Shown: in pieces, positions 25,321 to 33,829 of the stretch
Numbering within the stretch: the stretch's first letter is position 1
Layout of the letters: each line of letters opens with the position of its first letter
Program-made: the position numbers and the translations under genes
Notes under the pieces: generated by a model
What the model was told of the DNA's origin: nothing
Databases searched by the model: none
The model's input: only the letters and a program-made list of their open reading frames with translations
Origin: Mycobacterium kyorinense
Lineage (GTDB): Bacteria > Actinomycetota > Actinomycetes > Mycobacteriales > Mycobacteriaceae
Assembly: GCF_001672775.1 (NCBI RefSeq)
Contig: NZ_LZKJ01000201.1
Location: forward strand, 1 to 59,018
Length of the DNA stretch: 59,018 nucleotides
Direction of reading: 5' to 3'

Positions 25321-26520
25321 ATGTCCACATCGGGTGGAAAGACGGTGCTGATCACGTTCGGTCGGTCGTTTCTGGCACTCCACCTTGCCCGCTTGATGGG
25401 CGCCGCCGGACACAATGTGCTGATTTCGGATTCGGTGCCCTTCCCGATCACCAGGTTCTCCTCGTCGGTCAAGAAGACGTTCCGCACGCCGCGGCCGACA
25501 TTTGAACCGGTCGAGTGGACGCGGGCCATCGCCCAAATCGTCCACGAACAGAGCGTGGACTTAGTGGTTCCGATCCACGAAGGAACCGAAATCCTGGCAC
25601 ACACCATCAAGCGCTACCCCGACCTGTTCCCGGACCGCTGCACGCTGTTCTTTTCCGAATTCGAACTCGAGGCTCAGCTGGAAAACAAGTACGAATTCCA
25701 AGCCGCACTGAAAACACTGGGCATACCAACCCTCGACTTTGCGCAAGTCCGCAGCCGAGAAGAGCTAGAGGCGCTGGACTTCGACCAGCCCTTCGCGCTC
25801 AAGCCCGTCTACTCACGTGGCTCGCAGGAGATCCACAAGGTGCGTCCCGGGGAGCTGCCGCGCGGCCTGAGTTTCGAAGCGGGAAATACATGGATCGCGC
25901 AGGAGTGGGCCGACGGCACGAACTATTGCTCGTATTCGGTCTGCCACCACGGTCAGATCAAAGCGCACGCTGCATATCCGGTGCGCTACGCGATCGACGG
26001 GACGTCGTGCCTGACGTTTGAGTCTATCCAGCACGAGGGCATCGCTGCGTGGGTGCGCGAATGCGTCAAGGCATTCAATTTCACCGGACAGATGGGTTTG
26101 GACTTCATCGAGACGCCAGGCGGAGAGCTTTTCGCGATCGAATGTAATCCACGGGCCACCAGCGGGATTCTGTTGTTCGATCCCGAAACTCGGGTCGACA
26201 GAGCATTTTTCGGTACCAATGAGAAGCTTATCGTGCCCGCACCCGGTGCGAGCAAGATGCTGGGTCCGGGAATGCTGATGTATGGGTGGCGCAAATCAGC
26301 GCTGAAGGACAACACGTTCCGCGGATTCCTGCGTGACTACCGACGTACTGACGGGGTCATCTTCGCGCGCCGAGATCCCGCGCCGAGCCTGGCGCTGCCG
26401 CTCGCGATGGGAAATATTCTCGCCGAGGCCGCCCGGTATCGAGTGAACATCCCGGAGGCGTTCATGCACGACCACGAGTGGGACGGCGGCCGCGCTGACG
26501 GGAATGGCGGGCCGGGTTGA
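25321..26520 (+). CDS. ATP-grasp carboxylate-amine ligase-like protein
   Basis: The 399-residue protein has a pre-ATP-grasp Rossmann-like domain (VLITFGRSFLALHLARLMG, VLISDSVPFPITRFS) and the ATP-grasp core: FALKPVYSRGSQEIHKV (ATP lysine strand), WIAQEWADGTNYCSYSV, and MGLDFIETPGGELFAIECNP with the Mg-binding Glu and Asn. It resembles PylC or carbamoyl-phosphate-synthetase-like ligases that join a carboxylate to an amine through an acyl phosphate. The ATG at 25321 has GGGAGG five bases upstream; an in-frame start at 25276 is rejected. It lies 87 bases after the giant regulator and tail to tail with a hydrolase. The substrate is unknown. Confidence 0.75.
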   Translation: MSTSGGKTVLITFGRSFLALHLARLMGAAGHNVLISDSVPFPITRFSSSVKKTFRTPRPTFEPVEWTRAIAQIVHEQSVDLVVPIHEGTEILAHTIKRYPDLFPDRCTLFFSEFELEAQLENKYEFQAALKTLGIPTLDFAQVRSREELEALDFDQPFALKPVYSRGSQEIHKVRPGELPRGLSFEAGNTWIAQEWADGTNYCSYSVCHHGQIKAHAAYPVRYAIDGTSCLTFESIQHEGIAAWVRECVKAFNFTGQMGLDFIETPGGELFAIECNPRATSGILLFDPETRVDRAFFGTNEKLIVPAPGASKMLGPGMLMYGWRKSALKDNTFRGFLRDYRRTDGVIFARRDPAPSLALPLAMGNILAEAARYRVNIPEAFMHDHEWDGGRADGNGGPG

Positions 26521-27399
26521 TCAGTTACCGCGGTGCGCGCAGCAAAACTTGGTGATTCGGTCGACGCTGTCGCCGGGTCCGGTGAAGATGCCGCCGTGGC
26601 CGGCGCCGTCGATTTGTGCGAATTCGGCGGCGGGGATCAGCCGAGCCGTCGCCTCGCACAGGGCCGGCGGAAAGAACAGGTCGTGTTCGAACGCCAAGAC
26701 AAGGGTCGGCACGTCGATCGCGCGGAGATGTTCCGGGGCCGGTTCCCCGGCGGTGATCCACTGCTGCGACGCGGTCAGCTGTCCCTTGAACCCTTCAGGT
26801 CCGGCCCACCCGCTGTCGTAGCCGGCCGACAACACCTGCTGCCAGCCCTGCACCGTCGCCGGATCTTGCAGCATCGGCGAGTGCAGCGTAGTCAACAACT
26901 GCTCGAAGACCAGTACCTCACGCGGCACCTCGCCGTAGCGCTCGATCAAGCCGAGTTCCATCTCCCCCACCATCGCGCCGACCGGCGACGGTTGGAGTCC
27001 GGCGAACAAGACGAGCGCACTCACCAGCTCCGGCCGGCCGCGCAGCAGCATCTGCGCGGTGTAACAACCCATCGAATAGCCGACGACCACCGCCTGCCGG
27101 ACCTGGAAATGGTCGAGTATGGCGGCGGCGTCGTCGGCCAGGTCGGCCACCGAGTACGGCGCAGCCGGTGCTGAGGACGGTGACATTCCGCGTGCGTTGT
27201 AGACGATGACCTGGAATCCCGCGTCGACCAGCGAGCGAGGAAGCCCGCAAATTTCCCAGGTGATAGCCGGCATACCGAGGCCGCCGACCAGGAGAACCGC
27301 CGGGCCTTCCCCGGACCGCTGCACTGCGAGTTCGACGCCCCGTTCCGCGACGATGAACTCGAACCCGTCGTTCGGCGTTGTGCCCGCGACATCGCTCAT
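26521..27399 (-). CDS. Alpha/beta hydrolase
   Basis: From the ATG at 27399 the product is 292 residues with the alpha/beta hydrolase pattern: PAVLLVGGLGMPAITWE (oxyanion HG-like turn), IVYNARGMSPSS, VVVGYSMGCYTAQMLLRG with nucleophile Ser in GYSMG, and the terminal GAGHGG histidine. The acid residue is probably the Asp in FEHDLFFP. It is a cytoplasmic esterase, lactonase or C-C hydrolase of unknown substrate. It is flanked by two ATP-grasp genes on the other strand. No ribosome-binding site is evident, so it may be leaderless. Confidence 0.75.
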   Translation of the reverse strand: MSDVAGTTPNDGFEFIVAERGVELAVQRSGEGPAVLLVGGLGMPAITWEICGLPRSLVDAGFQVIVYNARGMSPSSAPAAPYSVADLADDAAAILDHFQVRQAVVVGYSMGCYTAQMLLRGRPELVSALVLFAGLQPSPVGAMVGEMELGLIERYGEVPREVLVFEQLLTTLHSPMLQDPATVQGWQQVLSAGYDSGWAGPEGFKGQLTASQQWITAGEPAPEHLRAIDVPTLVLAFEHDLFFPPALCEATARLIPAAEFAQIDGAGHGGIFTGPGDSVDRITKFCCAHRGN

Positions 27400-27531
27400 T
27401 AATGCCACTGTAATAACGCGTTCGCCCTCCGCACTTCCACACGGCCGTGGGCAGGCGCACACTTGCCGAATGCAGGTATGTGAACTGACGGCAGCGCCCA
27501 GGTCCCAGGCATCGACGTCGACGCGGCTGCC

Positions 27532-29013
27532 GTGAGCGTGCATTCCGGCGGCCCTGAGCCCGAGCCGCGACGCCAGTTGCACGGCATCTCCGACGTCCGT
27601 GCGTTCTTCCACACCAACACCACCCCGCTGTATTTCATCTCGCCAACCCCGTTCAACCTCCTCGGCATCGACCGCTGGATACGAAACTTCTTCTACCTCA
27701 CGTACTTTGACTCGTTCGAGGGCGAGCACCCCCGCGTGTTCGTGCCTCGGCGGCGTAACCGCATGGATTTCGACTCCATGGAAGACGTGTGCAACTACCT
27801 GCTGCGCGATCCCGAGACGCTCGACTTCATCGCCCACCGAGGGCTAGGCGGCAAGGCCTGCTTTGTGATGCTCGACGAGGGAACCCACGTCCTTGCACAC
27901 GAGGTGGGACTCGAGGTCATGCAGCCGTCGGCGGAGTTGCGCCATCGCCTGGGCTCCAAGATCGTCATGACGCGGCTCGCCCAGAAGGCAGGTGTGGCGA
28001 GCGTGCCCAACATCATCGGGCGGGCCGGCTCCTACGACGAGTTGCTGACGCTCGCGCAGGGTGCGGGATTGGGCGACAACCTCGTCGTCCAAGCCGCGTA
28101 CGGCGACGCCGGCACCACCACGTTCTTTCTGCGCGGTCAGCGCGACTGGGACCGTCACGCCGCCGTCCTGGTCGGTCAGGAACTCAAAGTGATGAAGCGC
28201 ATCCGCAATGTCGAGGTGTGCCTCGAGGGCGCGGTCACACGTCACGGCACTGTGGTCGGTCCCGCGATGACGAGCCTCGTCGGCTACCCGGAGCTGACCC
28301 CGTACAAAGGCGGCTGGTGCGGCAACGACGTCTGGCGCGGGGCACTGACACCGGAACAGACACACACGGCGCGAGACATGGTGCGAAAGCTTGGCAACCG
28401 GCTCCGCCGCGAGGGGTATCGCGGCTACTTCGAGGTGGACCTGTTGCGCGACCTCGACTCGAACGAGCTGTACCTCGGCGAGGTGAACCCACGCCTGAGC
28501 GGGGTAAGCCCGATGACGAACCTGACCACCGAGGCCTACGCCGACATGCCGCTGTTCCTCTTCCACCTGCTCGAGTACATGGACGTCGACTACGACGTCG
28601 ACGTCGACGAAATCAACTCGCGCTGGGAGCGGGGCTATGGCGAGGACGACGTCTGGGGCCAGCTGATGATTTGGGAGACCTCGCCGCATGTCGAGCTGTT
28701 GACCGCGACCCCACGCACCGGTGTATACCGCCTCCACGACGACGGGCGTGTCTCGTTTGCACGCAGCGCCAACGACTGGGCTTCGCTGACTGATGAATCC
28801 GAGGCCTTCTACATGCGGATCGCGGCGCCGGGCGACGTGCGCTGCAAGGGCGCCGAACTTGGCGTGCTTGTCACCCGCGGACACCTGCAGACCAAGGACT
28901 ACCGGCTCACCGAGCGCTGCCGACGCTGGGTCGAGGGCATCAAAGCGCAGTTCCAGTCGACCCGCCTGACGCCGGGTGAGCCCTTCGTTTCGCGGCTCGT
29001 CGCACGCGCGTGA
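27532..29013 (+). CDS. Second ATP-grasp ligase, biotin-carboxylase-like
   Basis: The 493-residue protein is unrelated in length and N-terminus to the ATP-grasp at 25321. A long N-terminal domain (LYFISPTPFNLLGIDRW, FYLTYFDSFEGEHPRVFVP) is followed by an ATP-grasp core: SKIVMTRLAQKAGVASVPN, DNLVVQAAYGDAGTTTFF, VCLEGAVTRHGTVVGPAM, and YFEVDLLRDLDSNELYLGEV with NPRLSG supplying Mg ligands. A C-terminal beta-rich part (TPRTGVYRLHDDGRVSFAR) may bind the substrate. The GTG start at 27532 lacks a strong ribosome-binding site and the true start could be slightly downstream. Family function is unknown. Confidence 0.7.
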   Translation: MSVHSGGPEPEPRRQLHGISDVRAFFHTNTTPLYFISPTPFNLLGIDRWIRNFFYLTYFDSFEGEHPRVFVPRRRNRMDFDSMEDVCNYLLRDPETLDFIAHRGLGGKACFVMLDEGTHVLAHEVGLEVMQPSAELRHRLGSKIVMTRLAQKAGVASVPNIIGRAGSYDELLTLAQGAGLGDNLVVQAAYGDAGTTTFFLRGQRDWDRHAAVLVGQELKVMKRIRNVEVCLEGAVTRHGTVVGPAMTSLVGYPELTPYKGGWCGNDVWRGALTPEQTHTARDMVRKLGNRLRREGYRGYFEVDLLRDLDSNELYLGEVNPRLSGVSPMTNLTTEAYADMPLFLFHLLEYMDVDYDVDVDEINSRWERGYGEDDVWGQLMIWETSPHVELLTATPRTGVYRLHDDGRVSFARSANDWASLTDESEAFYMRIAAPGDVRCKGAELGVLVTRGHLQTKDYRLTERCRRWVEGIKAQFQSTRLTPGEPFVSRLVARA

Positions 29014-29120
29014 GCAGCCGCTGATCGAGGGCCAACGGGTACCTGTCGGGCCGGAGCCATACCGCTGCTCGCCTTGGCCCCCGACTTTGTGCTGAAAAAC
29101 ACACCTTTTGGTTCACCGTC

Positions 29121-29134
29121 GTGACGTTCGTCAC
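29121..29134. promoter_or_regulatory. Candidate CRP (cAMP receptor protein) site
   Basis: GTGACG and CGTCAC are perfect 6-base arms around TT. The string fits the GTGA-N6-TCAC core of the mycobacterial CRP consensus TGTGA-N6-TCACA, with A at the outer right position and C instead of T at the outer left. It ends 42 bases before the coiled-coil gene start. Confidence 0.45.
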
Positions 29135-29176
29135 AGTACGCTTTGTATGCCAACGTCTCCGCGAAGGAAGGCGATC

Positions 29177-30259
29177 GTGCGGTCTTCGAGAATGGTCATT
29201 GGCCAGGCTGATCGGTATCAGTGGGCCGGGGTGGTGTTCGGGGTACCGCTGACGATGGTCGGCCTCGGCGGGGTGGCCATGCACCCGTCGTTGTTCGTGC
29301 CGCTGGTGTTGCTGGCCGGCGTGGCTTTGGTCGTGGTCTATTACTTCGTCGACCAGCAGCGAGTGGCTGCGCAAACGGCGTCCCTCGCGACCGGTACCCA
29401 AAAGCGGAACCGCCAATGGAGTCCTGACCGACCGAAAGTGCAGGTCCAACCGATGCCACCACGGCCGAAGTTGGAGCCGCCGCGCCCGGATTTGGACGCC
29501 GAAACCCGGGCGCTGGCAGAAGCCGCCACGGCCCAAGCGCAAGCCGCCCAAGCCGAGGCGCTGGCCGCCGAGGCACAAGCGCGGGCAGAAACCGCCAAAG
29601 CCCAGGCCTTGGCCGCTGCGGCCGAAGCGCTGGCGGCCGAAGCCGAGGCCCTGGCCGCCCAGGCGCGGGCACAGGCGCAAGCCGCCGAGGCCCAAGCCCT
29701 GGCGGCCGAACCCGAGGCGCTGGCCGCCGAAGCGCGGGCACAAGCAGAAGCCGCGGAGGCCCAAGCTCTGGCCGACGAGGCGCGGGCGCGAGCGAAGGCA
29801 CGAGCCGAAGCCGCCGAAGCCGAAGCCCTCGCCGCGCAGGCGCGAGCGCAGGCCGAAACCGCCGAAGCCGAGGCCCTCGCCGCCCAGGCACGGGCACAGG
29901 CCGAAGCCGCCGAAGCCCAATCTGTGGCCGCCCATGCGCGAAAGCAGGCAGAAGCTGCCGAAGCCCAGGCCCTGGCCGCCGAGGCGCGGGCGCGAGCAGA
30001 AGCTGCGGAAGCCCAAGCCCTTGTCGCGGAGGCCCGGGCGCGGGCGCAGGCGCGAGCAGAAGCTGCTGAAGCCGAAGCCCTGGCCGCTCAGGCGCGAGCG
30101 CAAGCCGAAGCAGCCGAAGCCGAAGCGCGGGCTGCCGAGGTGTGGGCGGAGGCAGAAGCCGCCGAAGCACAAGCTCTGGCGGACGAGGCGAGGGTGCGGG
30201 CGATCCAGCTACGGCTTGAGGCGGAAGCCAAGGCCGAGCGGCGCCCGCAGGTGGACTAA
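29177..30259 (+). CDS. Membrane-anchored Ala/Glu-rich coiled-coil repeat protein
   Basis: From the GTG at 29177 (AAGGAAGG five bases upstream) the product is 360 residues. Two adjacent hydrophobic stretches (AGVVFGVPLTMVGLGGVAM and LFVPLVLLAGVALVVVYYFV) form a hairpin of membrane spans. A basic Pro-rich linker follows, then about 240 residues of A/E/Q/R repeats with a 16-residue period, ending AEAKAERRPQVD. The tail should form a long soluble helix or coiled coil in the cytoplasm, as in polar scaffold proteins. No enzyme motif is visible. It overlaps the converging UvrA-like gene by four bases. Annotation as a scaffold is inference. Confidence 0.7.
   Translation: MRSSRMVIGQADRYQWAGVVFGVPLTMVGLGGVAMHPSLFVPLVLLAGVALVVVYYFVDQQRVAAQTASLATGTQKRNRQWSPDRPKVQVQPMPPRPKLEPPRPDLDAETRALAEAATAQAQAAQAEALAAEAQARAETAKAQALAAAAEALAAEAEALAAQARAQAQAAEAQALAAEPEALAAEARAQAEAAEAQALADEARARAKARAEAAEAEALAAQARAQAETAEAEALAAQARAQAEAAEAQSVAAHARKQAEAAEAQALAAEARARAEAAEAQALVAEARARAQARAEAAEAEALAAQARAQAEAAEAEARAAEVWAEAEAAEAQALADEARVRAIQLRLEAEAKAERRPQVD
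29515..30235 (+). repeat. 48-bp (16-residue) tandem Ala/Glu repeats
   Basis: Units of the form ARAQAEAAEAQALAAE recur through the tail of the coiled-coil protein, with two longer units where an extra ARAEA block is inserted. The DNA is nearly all GCC/GCG, GAA/GAG and CAG/CAA codons, which makes it prone to slippage and length variation. Confidence 0.75.
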
Positions 30260-32805
30260 CCGCGGCCGAGAGACGGCGCCAACCGCTTTGCCAGGTACGG
30301 CGCCGTGCGACTGTGTTTCGCGCGTGCCACCTTCTTCGGCGGGCCCGCCGCAACGACCCGACCGCCATCGCTGCCGGCTCCCGGTCCCAGGTCGATCACC
30401 CAGTCCGCACCCGCGACCATCCGCATGTCGTGTTCGGCGACCACCACGGTATTGCCCGCGTCGACCAAACGGTGCAATTGATGATCGAGCAGATCCACAT
30501 CGGCGGGATGAAGCCCGGTGGTCGGCTCGTCGAGGATGTAGAGGGTATGTCCTCGCCGGGGTCTCTGCAGTTCGGTGGCGAGCTTGATCCGCTGCGCCTC
30601 ACCACCGGACAGCTCGGTCGCGGGCTGCCCAAGACGGAGATAGCCGCATCCGACCTCTTGCAGCGTGGTCAGGCTCCGCGTTGCGCTGGCGACGTCGGCA
30701 AGAAACTCCGCGGCTTCATCGACGGTCATCGCGAGCACGTCGGCGATCGTACGGTCGCGGTAGCGCACCTCGAGTGTCTCGTCGGAGTACCGCGCGCCGT
30801 GACATTCCGGGCATGTGGCGTATGTGCCTGGCAGGAACAACAATTCGACCGACACGAACCCCTCCCCCTGACAGGTGGGGCAGCGGCCTTCGGCCACGTT
30901 GAACGAAAACCTGCCCGCTGTCCAACCGCGGCGACGCGCCTTAGGTGTCGCGGCGAATTCGCGCCGGACGGCGTCGAACAAGCCGGTGTAGGTGGCCAGC
31001 GTCGAGCGCGGTGTGCGTCCGATCGGGCGCTGGTCGACCGATACCAGCCGGTTGATCTGCTCGGCCCCCTCTGCCGTCACACCGACACTGGCGTCGTGAT
31101 CGAGATCGACGATCCCGCTGTCGGTTTCGTCGTCATCAGATTCGGCCGGCCCGGCCGCCCGTCCGGTGCCGAGATGGCTGTGCACGACATCGCCGAGGAC
31201 TTTGACGACGAGCGTCGACTTGCCCGAGCCGGACACCCCGGTGACCGCCGTGTACACACTAAGTGGCAGGTCCACGTCGAGGTCTCTCAAATTGTGGAAG
31301 CAGATACCGCGCAGCCGCAGCCGCCCGGACGGCGTGCGGGGTTGACGCGACGGCGACTCGGCCCCGTCGAAAAGGTACTTGCGAGTGACCGACCCCTCGA
31401 TGTCGGCGAGACCCGACACCGGCCCGCTGTAGAGCACGTCCCCGCCGAGCTCCCCCGCCCCGGGTCCAACATCGACGATCCAGTCGGCACGGCGGACCAC
31501 GTCCATGTCGTGTTCGACTACGAATAGCGAATTGCCTGCGCGCCGTAGGCGTTCGAGCACCTCGAGTAGCGGTTCGGCATCGGCGGGATGCAGTCCAGCC
31601 GACGGCTCGTCGAGCACATAGAGCACGCCGAACAAGCCGGCGCGTAGTTGAGTGGCCAGCCGCAACCGCTGCAATTCGCCGGGTGACACCGTCGGAGTGC
31701 GACGGCTTAGCGTGAGATAGCCGAGACCGAGATCGATGAGTACCTGCAGGCGTGCGACGAGGTCTGCCGCGATCATGGTCGCCACTTCCGTCAGCTCACC
31801 GGATTTCGTTGACTCGTAAGCGGCGGCGGCATCGGTCCGAGAAGCTGTGGGGCGCAAGGTGTCAGCGAGCTCGGCCAGCGGCATCGCTGTGTAGTCGGCG
31901 ATGGTGCGTCCGGCGAATGTCACCTTCAACGCCTCCGGGCGCAACCCGGAACCGTCGCATACTGGGCACTCGACGCTGTCGACGAATTGCAGTACGCGGC
32001 GACGCATCATCGCACTATGGGAGTTGGCCAACGTGTGGCGGACGTGGCGTTCGGCGCTGGAGAACGTGCCGTTGTAGTAATAGTCGGCCTGCACGGGGTG
32101 CTGGCCCGGATCGATTTCAACTGTCGGCTGGTCGTCGGTGAACAAAATCCAATCGCGTTGGCGCTTAGGAAGTTTCCGCCACGGCTTGTCGATGTCGTAC
32201 CCCAGCGTGACGAGAATATCGCGGAGGTTTTGACCCTGCCACGCGCCCGGCCATGCGGCCACCGCGCCTTCGCGGATGGTCAGCGACGGGTCTGGTACCA
32301 GTGTCTCTTCGGTCACCCGATGGATTCGTCCCAACCCGTGGCATTCCGGGCATGCCCCAACCGCGGTGTTCGGGGAAAACGCATCGGAGTCCAGTCGTTC
32401 CGTGGCCCCCCGCGGGTAGGTCCCGGCGCGGGAGAACAGCATCCTCAGCAAGTTCGACAGGGTGGTGACGGTGCCGACCGTCGACCGCGACGTCGCCGAA
32501 CCCCGGCGCTGCTGCAATGCGACGGCAGGCGGCAGCCCGGTGATGTCGTCGACCTTTGGCGCGCCGGTTGGCAGTAGCAGGCGACGGGCGTACGGAGCGA
32601 CGGATTCGAAATAGCGGCGCTGGGCCTCGGCGTAGATGGTCCCGAAAGCCAACGACGATTTGCCGGACCCGGAGATCCCGGTGAATGCGACCAGCGCGTC
32701 ACGTGGCGCCGCGACGTCGACACCCCGCAAATTGTGGACCTGGGTCCCGTAAACGCGCACACAAGGGTCGATGTCGTCGGTGCTTGAGTAGGACATTTCT
32801 GTCAT
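30256..32805 (-). CDS. UvrA-like ABC ATPase paralogue lacking the UvrB-binding region
   Basis: The 849-residue protein has two UvrA ABC modules: Walker A GISGSGKSSLAF and GVSGSGKSTLVV, and Walker B VLYVLDEPSAGLHP and TLYILDEPTTGLHP. Zinc-binding cysteines (CPECHGLGR, CPVCDGSGL, CPTCQGEGF, CPECHGARY) are retained. The C-terminal signature is LSGGEAQR, but the N-terminal one is SPGELQR. True UvrA is about 950-970 residues; the missing part fits loss of the UvrB-binding domain, as in UvrA2/DrrC-type drug-resistance paralogues. It is likely a cytoplasmic DNA-binding ATPase for protection or drug tolerance rather than the main repair protein. Confidence 0.85.
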   Translation of the reverse strand: MTEMSYSSTDDIDPCVRVYGTQVHNLRGVDVAAPRDALVAFTGISGSGKSSLAFGTIYAEAQRRYFESVAPYARRLLLPTGAPKVDDITGLPPAVALQQRRGSATSRSTVGTVTTLSNLLRMLFSRAGTYPRGATERLDSDAFSPNTAVGACPECHGLGRIHRVTEETLVPDPSLTIREGAVAAWPGAWQGQNLRDILVTLGYDIDKPWRKLPKRQRDWILFTDDQPTVEIDPGQHPVQADYYYNGTFSSAERHVRHTLANSHSAMMRRRVLQFVDSVECPVCDGSGLRPEALKVTFAGRTIADYTAMPLAELADTLRPTASRTDAAAAYESTKSGELTEVATMIAADLVARLQVLIDLGLGYLTLSRRTPTVSPGELQRLRLATQLRAGLFGVLYVLDEPSAGLHPADAEPLLEVLERLRRAGNSLFVVEHDMDVVRRADWIVDVGPGAGELGGDVLYSGPVSGLADIEGSVTRKYLFDGAESPSRQPRTPSGRLRLRGICFHNLRDLDVDLPLSVYTAVTGVSGSGKSTLVVKVLGDVVHSHLGTGRAAGPAESDDDETDSGIVDLDHDASVGVTAEGAEQINRLVSVDQRPIGRTPRSTLATYTGLFDAVRREFAATPKARRRGWTAGRFSFNVAEGRCPTCQGEGFVSVELLFLPGTYATCPECHGARYSDETLEVRYRDRTIADVLAMTVDEAAEFLADVASATRSLTTLQEVGCGYLRLGQPATELSGGEAQRIKLATELQRPRRGHTLYILDEPTTGLHPADVDLLDHQLHRLVDAGNTVVVAEHDMRMVAGADWVIDLGPGAGSDGGRVVAAGPPKKVARAKHSRTAPYLAKRLAPSLGRG

Positions 32806-32878
32806 GGTGCTCAGACGAGTACCCGTGCTGCAGCCGCCCTCACTCCTCGGATTACTTCGGAGACGCGCCAGGTGCGCT

Positions 32879-33658
32879 TTATGCGATCATCGGGTCGATC
32901 GCCGATCGGGGCACAAGCACCTGCAACGCCCCGGCTGAGTCGGGCAGCAGCGCGCCCTGGTCGAAGAAGAAGTACACCCCGTCGTTGACTACCGCGAAAT
33001 TCTGGTAGTTGGCAGGGTCGTACAGCGCGCCCGGTGCGATCGGCAACGGCGGCGCTGGCGGCGGCTCGACCGGCGCCGGCTGTCCCGGTTGCGCCGGCGG
33101 CGCGGCAGGCGGTGGTGGTGCCAGCTGCTTCTGCAGTTCAGTCTGGACGATCGGCGCGACAGTCTTCAGCGGATCGTCCACCCGCCACAACGGCGTATTT
33201 TGTTTGTCGTCCGGCGCGGCCGTCCAGGTGATCTCTTTGCGATAGCCCCGATCCCAGTTGAACACCTTGTACTTGGTCTGCGGATGCGCGCCGCCGACGT
33301 TTTGGAAGACCTTGAACACGACGGTCTGCGTGCCGCGCGGCGGGAGTGCCGAGCTGTATTCCGTCGGCTTGATGGTCAGCTCATACGGTGTATCGCGGGG
33401 CGCGCTCGACTTCGCCGCATTGAGGAATTCGTCGCGCGTCTTCGAGATGTAGTCGGCGATCGGCTGCTGGTTGGGGTAGTCCAGCGGGATGCTGATGTTG
33501 ACGCTGTAGCCGGGGTCGGAGAGCTGGATCTCACACGTGCTGCCGGTATTGCCGCCCTTGAGGTCCGCGCAGTAGTCCTTCGGGGCAGCCGCAGCAATGC
33601 CGTAAGAGCCGAAGATGGTGATTGCCGTGACGAGCATCGGCACGCTGAAGAAGCGCAT
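32879..33658 (-). CDS. Secreted MPT64/TB22.2 (RsiV/DUF3298-like) family protein
   Basis: From the ATG at 33658 (GGAGGG eight bases upstream) the product is 259 residues. It has a signal peptide ending AAAAAP and a mature domain with YCADLKGGNTGSTCEIQ, SIPLDYPNQQPIADYISKTR, VVFKVFQNVGGAHPQTKYKV and YQNFAVVNDGVYFFFDQG, the conserved pattern of MPT64 and TB22.2. Unlike TB22.2 it has a Pro-rich insertion (PPPPAAPPAQPGQPAP, near residues 180-215) splitting the domain before the last strands. The family is secreted and antigenic; its biochemical role is not settled. Confidence 0.85.
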   Translation of the reverse strand: MRFFSVPMLVTAITIFGSYGIAAAAPKDYCADLKGGNTGSTCEIQLSDPGYSVNISIPLDYPNQQPIADYISKTRDEFLNAAKSSAPRDTPYELTIKPTEYSSALPPRGTQTVVFKVFQNVGGAHPQTKYKVFNWDRGYRKEITWTAAPDDKQNTPLWRVDDPLKTVAPIVQTELQKQLAPPPPAAPPAQPGQPAPVEPPPAPPLPIAPGALYDPANYQNFAVVNDGVYFFFDQGALLPDSAGALQVLVPRSAIDPMIA

Positions 33659-33829
33659 GCGTTGAATCCCTCCAAGCAAATGCGGCACTACGCCGCGGAC
33701 GTGAGATTAGCGTCCATTGTTCCAGTGACTGGGGGCGGACGGAGGTGACCCGCTCGCGCGCGAGCTTGACGCGAAGATCACGGCGTCTGACCAGGCGGTT
33801 TACGGTGGGGAATCCGCCGCGAAACACCG

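Noticed and set aside
28940..30368. Long minus-strand frames rich in Gly/Leu/Arg/Pro opposite the coiled-coil gene
   Set aside because: They are the antisense of the GC-rich 48-bp repeats; low-complexity shadows, not proteins.
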